A stretch of DNA of 64,000 bases. Source: Streptomyces sp. Root431 (GTDB taxonomy: Bacteria; Actinomycetota; Actinomycetes; Streptomycetales; Streptomycetaceae). A program made the translations under genes and the position numbers. The notes beneath the pieces were generated by a model. That model saw only the letters and a program-made list of their open reading frames with translations. It was not told the DNA's origin and did no database searches. Where the stretch lies: positions 250,227 to 314,226 of the forward strand of contig NZ_LMEI01000007.1 of NCBI RefSeq assembly GCF_001426585.1. Direction: 5' to 3'. Below, in pieces: positions 60,951-64,000 of the stretch (position 1 is its first letter; each line of letters opens with the position of its first letter).

Positions 60951-61370
60951 TCAGGCCGTCGTGGCGCAGCTCGGGCAGATGCCGCGGTACGTGACCTCGA
61001 CGTTCGAGATGGTGAAGCCGAAGCGCTCGGTGTCCGGCAGGTCCGCCATGGGGTCGCCCGCCGGGTGGACGTCGCGGATGGCGCCGCAGCGGCCGCAGAC
61101 CAGGTGCTGGTGCGGGCGGTGGGCGTTGGGGTCGTACCGCTTGGCGCGGCCGTCCGTCGCGACTTCCATGACCTCGCCGAGGGTGACCATCTCGCCCAGC
61201 GTGTTGTACACGGTCGCGCGAGAGATCTCGGGCAGCCTCGACACGGCACGGGCGTGGACCTCGTCGGCGGTCAGGTGCACGTGATCACCGTCGAGGACCT
61301 CGGCCACGACACGCCGCTGCGCGGTCATCCGCCAGCCGCGTCCGCGCAGTCGTTCCAACAGGTCACTCAT
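60951..61370 (-). CDS. catR: Fur/PerR family repressor, probably CatR
   Basis: A 139-residue metal-dependent repressor. The winged-helix part has RMTAQRRVVAEVLDGDHVHLTADEVH and ISRATVYNTLGEMV (given in parts); the metal domain has RPHQHLVCGRCG and YRGICPSC, the two CxxC pairs that bind structural zinc. Adjacent, divergent position to a catalase marks it as the peroxide-sensing CatR/PerR type rather than iron-sensing Fur. It should repress katA and itself until oxidised by hydrogen peroxide. A 7-1-7 operator lies in the shared promoter region. Confidence 0.88.
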   Translation of the reverse strand: MSDLLERLRGRGWRMTAQRRVVAEVLDGDHVHLTADEVHARAVSRLPEISRATVYNTLGEMVTLGEVMEVATDGRAKRYDPNAHRPHQHLVCGRCGAIRDVHPAGDPMADLPDTERFGFTISNVEVTYRGICPSCATTA

Positions 61371-61431
61371 GGGCGCCAGCCTAACAGTCGAGGGAACCGG
61401 GTCCCGAACGGGTGTGACTTTGGAAGCCCAC

Positions 61432-61459
61432 TTGACTTAGACATTGTCTATCGTAGGAT
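61432..61459 (+). promoter_or_regulatory. katA promoter with embedded Fur/PerR-type operator
   Basis: -35 TTGACT (61432-61437), 16 bases, -10 TAGGAT (61454-61459). TTAGACA-T-TGTCTAT (61437-61451), a 7-1-7 inverted repeat with six of seven pairs, fills the spacer, so a bound CatR dimer would exclude RNA polymerase. Confidence 0.75.
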
Positions 61460-61540
61460 CGAGACCGGCATTGGCCAAGACCCCGGACAAGGGGTCGGGC
61501 CGAGGGACAGGACTCGCAGGACATGACGCAGGAGGCGCAC

Positions 61541-62992
61541 GTGACGCAGGGACCGCTCACCACGGAGGCCGGCGCGCCGGTCGCCGACAACCAGAACAGC
61601 GAGACGGCGGGCGTCGGCGGACCGGTCCTCGTACAGGACCAGCTCCTCCTGGAGAAGCTCGCCCACTTCAACCGTGAGCGCATCCCGGAGCGCGTGGTCC
61701 ACGCGCGCGGTGCGGGCGCCTACGGCACCTTCACGCTCACCCGTGACGTCTCGCAGTGGACGCGCGCCGCCTTCCTCTCCGAGGTCGGCAAGGAGACCGA
61801 GACGTTCCTGCGCTTCTCCACCGTCGCGGGCAACCTCGGCGCGGCCGACGCGGTCCGCGACCCGCGCGGCTGGGCGCTGAAGTTCTACACCGAAGAGGGC
61901 AACTACGACCTCGTCGGCAACAACACCCCGGTGTTCTTCATCAAGGACGCCATCAAGTTCCCCGACTTCATCCACACCCAGAAGCGCGACCCGTACACGG
62001 GCTCGCAGGAGGCGGACAACGTCTGGGACTTCTGGGGCCTCTCCCCGGAGTCGACCCACCAGGTGACCTGGCTCTTCGGCGACCGCGGCATCCCCGCCTC
62101 GTACCGCCACATGAACGGCTACGGCTCGCACACGTTCCAGTGGAACAACGAGGCCGGCGAGGTCTTCTGGGTCAAGTACCACTTCAAGACCGACCAGGGC
62201 ATCAAGAACCTCACCCAGGCCGAGGCCAACCGCCTCGCCGGCGAGGACCCGGACTCGCACCAGCGCGACCTGCGCGAGTCCATCGAGCGCGGCGACTTCC
62301 CGACCTGGACCGTGCAGGTCCAGATCATGCCCGCGGCCGAGGCGGCCGAGTACCGCTTCAACCCGTTCGACCTCACCAAGGTGTGGCCGCACGAGGACTA
62401 CCCGCCGATCGAGATCGGCAAGCTGGAGCTCAACCGCAACCCGGAGAACGTCTTCGCCGAGGTCGAGCAGTCGATCTTCAGCCCGGCGCACTTCGTGCCC
62501 GGCATCGGCCCGTCCCCGGACAAGATGCTCCAGGGCCGCCTCTTCGCCTACGGCGACGCCCACCGCTACCGCGTCGGCATCAACGCCGACCACCTGCCGG
62601 TGAACCGCCCGCACGCCACCGAGGCGCGCACCAACTCCCGTGACGGCCACCTGTACGACGGCCGCCACAAGGGCGCGAAGAACTACGAGCCGAACAGCTT
62701 CGGCGGCCCGCACCAGACGGACCGGCCGCTGTGGCAGCCGCTCCCCGTCACCGGTCTCACCGGTGACCACGCCGCCCCCTCGCACTCCGAGGACAGCGAC
62801 TTCGTCCAGGCGGGCGACCTCTACCGCCTGATGTCCGAGGACGAGAAGGGCCGTCTCGTCGAGAACCTGGCGGGCTTCATCGCCAAGGTCTCGCGCGACG
62901 ACATCGCCGAGCGGGCGATCGCCAACTTCCGCCAGGCGGACGGTGACTTCGGCAAGCGGCTCGAGGCCGCGGTCCAGGCCCTGCGCGGCTGA
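61541..62992 (+). CDS. katA: Monofunctional haem catalase
   Basis: A 483-residue clade-3-size catalase converting hydrogen peroxide to water and oxygen. The catalytic His is in [11 protein letters not shown] (near residue 54), the Asn in GNNTPVFF, and the haem-ligating Tyr in [27 protein letters not shown] and [14 protein letters not shown] are standard. GTG 61541 has GGAGG at five bases and gives the usual MTQGPLTTE start; ATG 61523 is the alternative. The divergent catR gene and operator predict induction by peroxide. Confidence 0.96.
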   Translation: MTQGPLTTEAGAPVADNQNSETAGVGGPVLVQDQLLLEKLAHFNRERIPERVVHARGAGAYGTFTLTRDVSQWTRAAFLSEVGKETETFLRFSTVAGNLGAADAVRDPRGWALKFYTEEGNYDLVGNNTPVFFIKDAIKFPDFIHTQKRDPYTGSQEADNVWDFWGLSPESTHQVTWLFGDRGIPASYRHMNGYGSHTFQWNNEAGEVFWVKYHFKTDQGIKNLTQAEANRLAGEDPDSHQRDLRESIERGDFPTWTVQVQIMPAAEAAEYRFNPFDLTKVWPHEDYPPIEIGKLELNRNPENVFAEVEQSIFSPAHFVPGIGPSPDKMLQGRLFAYGDAHRYRVGINADHLPVNRPHATEARTNSRDGHLYDGRHKGAKNYEPNSFGGPHQTDRPLWQPLPVTGLTGDHAAPSHSEDSDFVQAGDLYRLMSEDEKGRLVENLAGFIAKVSRDDIAERAIANFRQADGDFGKRLEAAVQALRG

Positions 62993-63014
62993 GGGCGCTT
63001 GTCGTAGACAGGGA

Positions 63015-63054
63015 CCGGGCCGGACTCCTCACGGAGTCCGGCCCGGACTCTTTT
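63015..63054 (+). terminator. Terminator after katA
   Basis: Perfect 14-bp stem CCGGGCCGGACTCC / GGAGTCCGGCCCGG with a four-base loop followed by ACTCTTTT, 23 bases after the stop. Confidence 0.9.
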
Positions 63055-63446
63055 CATCGGCCGGCGACGCTGTGCACCGGGATCCAGCAGCGGATGATGT
63101 CCCGTACGGAGACGATGCCGACGGGTCCCCGGTCGTCGAGGACGACGAGGTGGCGGAAGCCGCCGTGCGTCATCGCCTCGGCCGCCTCCGCCAGGGTCCA
63201 GGCGGGCGCGGCGAAGACGACGTCGTGGGTGGTGTGGGAGCCCGCGGTCTCGATGTCGGGGTCCTGGTCCCGGGCGAGCGAGTTGAGGATGTCGCGCTCG
63301 GTGAGGATGCCGAGTCCACCGGCGTCGGAGTCGAGGACGACGGCCGCGCCGACGCGGCGCGCCGACATCAGCCGGGCCGCTTGCCGGAGGGTGTGGGCGG
63401 GGCCGATGGTGAGGACCACCGTGCTCATGGCGTCACGGACGAGCAT
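63054..63446 (-). CDS. Protein with two CBS domains
   Basis: A 130-residue protein consisting of one CBS pair (Bateman module). Each half has the typical pattern: LVRDAMSTVVLTIGPAHTLRQAARLM with GILTERDIL, and APAWTLAEAAEAM with GIVSVRDII (given in part). It probably senses adenosine nucleotides and regulates a partner that is not in view. ATG 63446 is preferred because AAGGAGGTG lies nine bases upstream; the in-frame GTG at 63458 overlaps that ribosome site. Confidence 0.88.
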   Translation of the reverse strand: MLVRDAMSTVVLTIGPAHTLRQAARLMSARRVGAAVVLDSDAGGLGILTERDILNSLARDQDPDIETAGSHTTHDVVFAAPAWTLAEAAEAMTHGGFRHLVVLDDRGPVGIVSVRDIIRCWIPVHSVAGR

Positions 63447-63625
63447 GGACGGAGCCACCTCCTTGGTGAAACCTTCAAGAAGAAGGAATTCACAAGTTCA
63501 CAAGTGGGGGGACTCTCAGAGTGGCACCGGGGGAGGGGCCCGACAAGGGGGCGCGCGAGGCGCCCCCGGGGAGTGACGACGGCGCTCAGGGCGCCGCGCC
63601 GGTCAAGCTCAGCGCCCGGTCCAGC

Positions 63626-63699
63626 CTCCGCGCCCGTCAAGCTTCCGCAGCCGGCCCTCAGGCTCCGCGCCCGTCAAGCTTCCGCGGCCGACCCTCAGG
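63626..63699. repeat. Two tandem 37-bp repeats overlapping the hisN stop
   Basis: CTCCGCGCCCGTCAAGCTTC-initiated units at 63626-63662 and 63663-63699 differ at only two positions. The second covers the hisN stop codon and last residue. A decayed third unit (GGTCAAGCTCAGCGCCCGGTC) precedes them near 63601. Confidence 0.85.
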
Positions 63700-64000
63700 C
63701 CTCCGCGTTCTCCTGGTTCAGGTAGCTCAGCAGCTCGCCGTGGAGCAGGCCGTTGGACGCCGCCGCGTTGCCGCTGTGCGGTCCGTGCCGGCCGTCCAGA
63801 CCCGTGTACGTGCCGCCGGCCTCCTGGACGACGACCGCCACCGCCGCCATGTCCCACAGGGACAGCTCCGGCTCGGCGCAGATGTCCACGGAACCCTCGG
63901 CGACCATCATGTACGGCCAGAAGTCGCCGTACGCGCGGGTCCGCCAGCACGCGCGCGTGAGGTCGAGGAAGCCGTCGAGCCGCCCCTGCTCCTCCCAGCC
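63695..64000 (-). CDS. hisN: Histidinol-phosphatase HisN (inositol monophosphatase family), N-terminus beyond window
   Basis: The last 101 residues of an inositol-monophosphatase-type enzyme. TRACWRTRAYGDFWPYMMVAEG and ELSLWDMAAVAVVVQEAGG carry the family's C-terminal metal and substrate residues (the WD motif with D as metal ligand), and the GDFWPYMMVAEG form is that of histidinol-phosphatase HisN of actinobacteria rather than generic SuhB. It would perform the penultimate step of histidine synthesis. The gene runs off the right edge. Confidence 0.85.
   Translation of the reverse strand, partial: GWEEQGRLDGFLDLTRACWRTRAYGDFWPYMMVAEGSVDICAEPELSLWDMAAVAVVVQEAGGTYTGLDGRHGPHSGNAAASNGLLHGELLSYLNQENAEA

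Noticed and set aside
63447..63694. Possible gene between the CBS and hisN genes
   Set aside because: The stretch consists of repeats and an A-rich CBS leader (AAGAAGAAGGAATTC); no coding frame with a ribosome site was found.

Overview
The window is a 64 kb piece of actinobacterial chromosome, almost certainly Streptomyces. It is very GC-rich with strong G/C third-position bias. It carries a WblC/WhiB7 regulator with its leader, an AdnAB motor-nuclease pair, a MoeZ sulfur carrier enzyme, a mycoredoxin behind a sigma-R type promoter, AIM24 proteins and many leaderless genes. From memory only, the gene order resembles the core region of S. coelicolor running from a DEAD-box helicase (about SCO5166) through moeZ, adnAB, uvrD2 and wblC to hisN (about SCO5208). 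No transposase, integrase, prophage or CRISPR array was seen.

Layout. 1-6.3 kb: a DEAD-box helicase (cut by the left edge), a ferritin-like protein, a small membrane protein, a DUF3107 protein, a TetR regulator, a small acidic protein and an alpha/beta hydrolase. 6.3-13.5 kb: a DUF3152 metzincin-like protein, then a Cys-containing leader peptide with an attenuator-like hairpin ahead of a complete dipeptide-type ABC transporter operon (lipoprotein, two permeases, double ATPase). 13.7-18.8 kb: a tightly coupled four-gene cluster (PelF-like glycosyltransferase, polytopic membrane protein, NAD epimerase, spherulin-4-like glycosidase) that looks like a compact exopolysaccharide system. 18.9-26.6 kb: moeZ, two tandem secreted tripeptidyl-aminopeptidase-like hydrolases, a large membrane protein joining a degenerate kinase-like domain to an LPG-flippase domain, and an alkyltransferase-like DNA repair protein.

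26.8-42.5 kb is rich in DNA repair and stress genes: adnA, two secreted paralogues, adnB, an M20 dipeptidase, nudC, a mycoredoxin, uvrD2, then wblC with an upstream ORF, a terminator and its own WblC-type promoter. 42.5-54.7 kb: an AarF/UbiB kinase, an orphan ThiF-like protein, a YgjP/SprT-type metallopeptidase, a run of three AIM24 genes (the first fused to a TerD domain), a NUDIX hydrolase coupled to a DUF2342 metalloprotease, a degenerate SDR, moaE, a small membrane protein and a YlbL-type PDZ-Lon protease. 54.8-64 kb: a PPA1309-type protein, a UPF0182 membrane protein, two identical initiator tRNA genes flanking a Sel1/TPR protein, a divergent catR/katA pair with a Fur-type operator inside the katA promoter, a CBS-domain protein and hisN (cut by the right edge).

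Recurring themes are thiol and oxidative stress (sigma-R type promoters at moeZ and the mycoredoxin gene, catR-katA, the Cys leader peptide), genome maintenance, and sulfur/molybdenum cofactor chemistry. Many genes have a -10 hexamer exactly 6-7 nt before the start codon, which predicts leaderless mRNAs.
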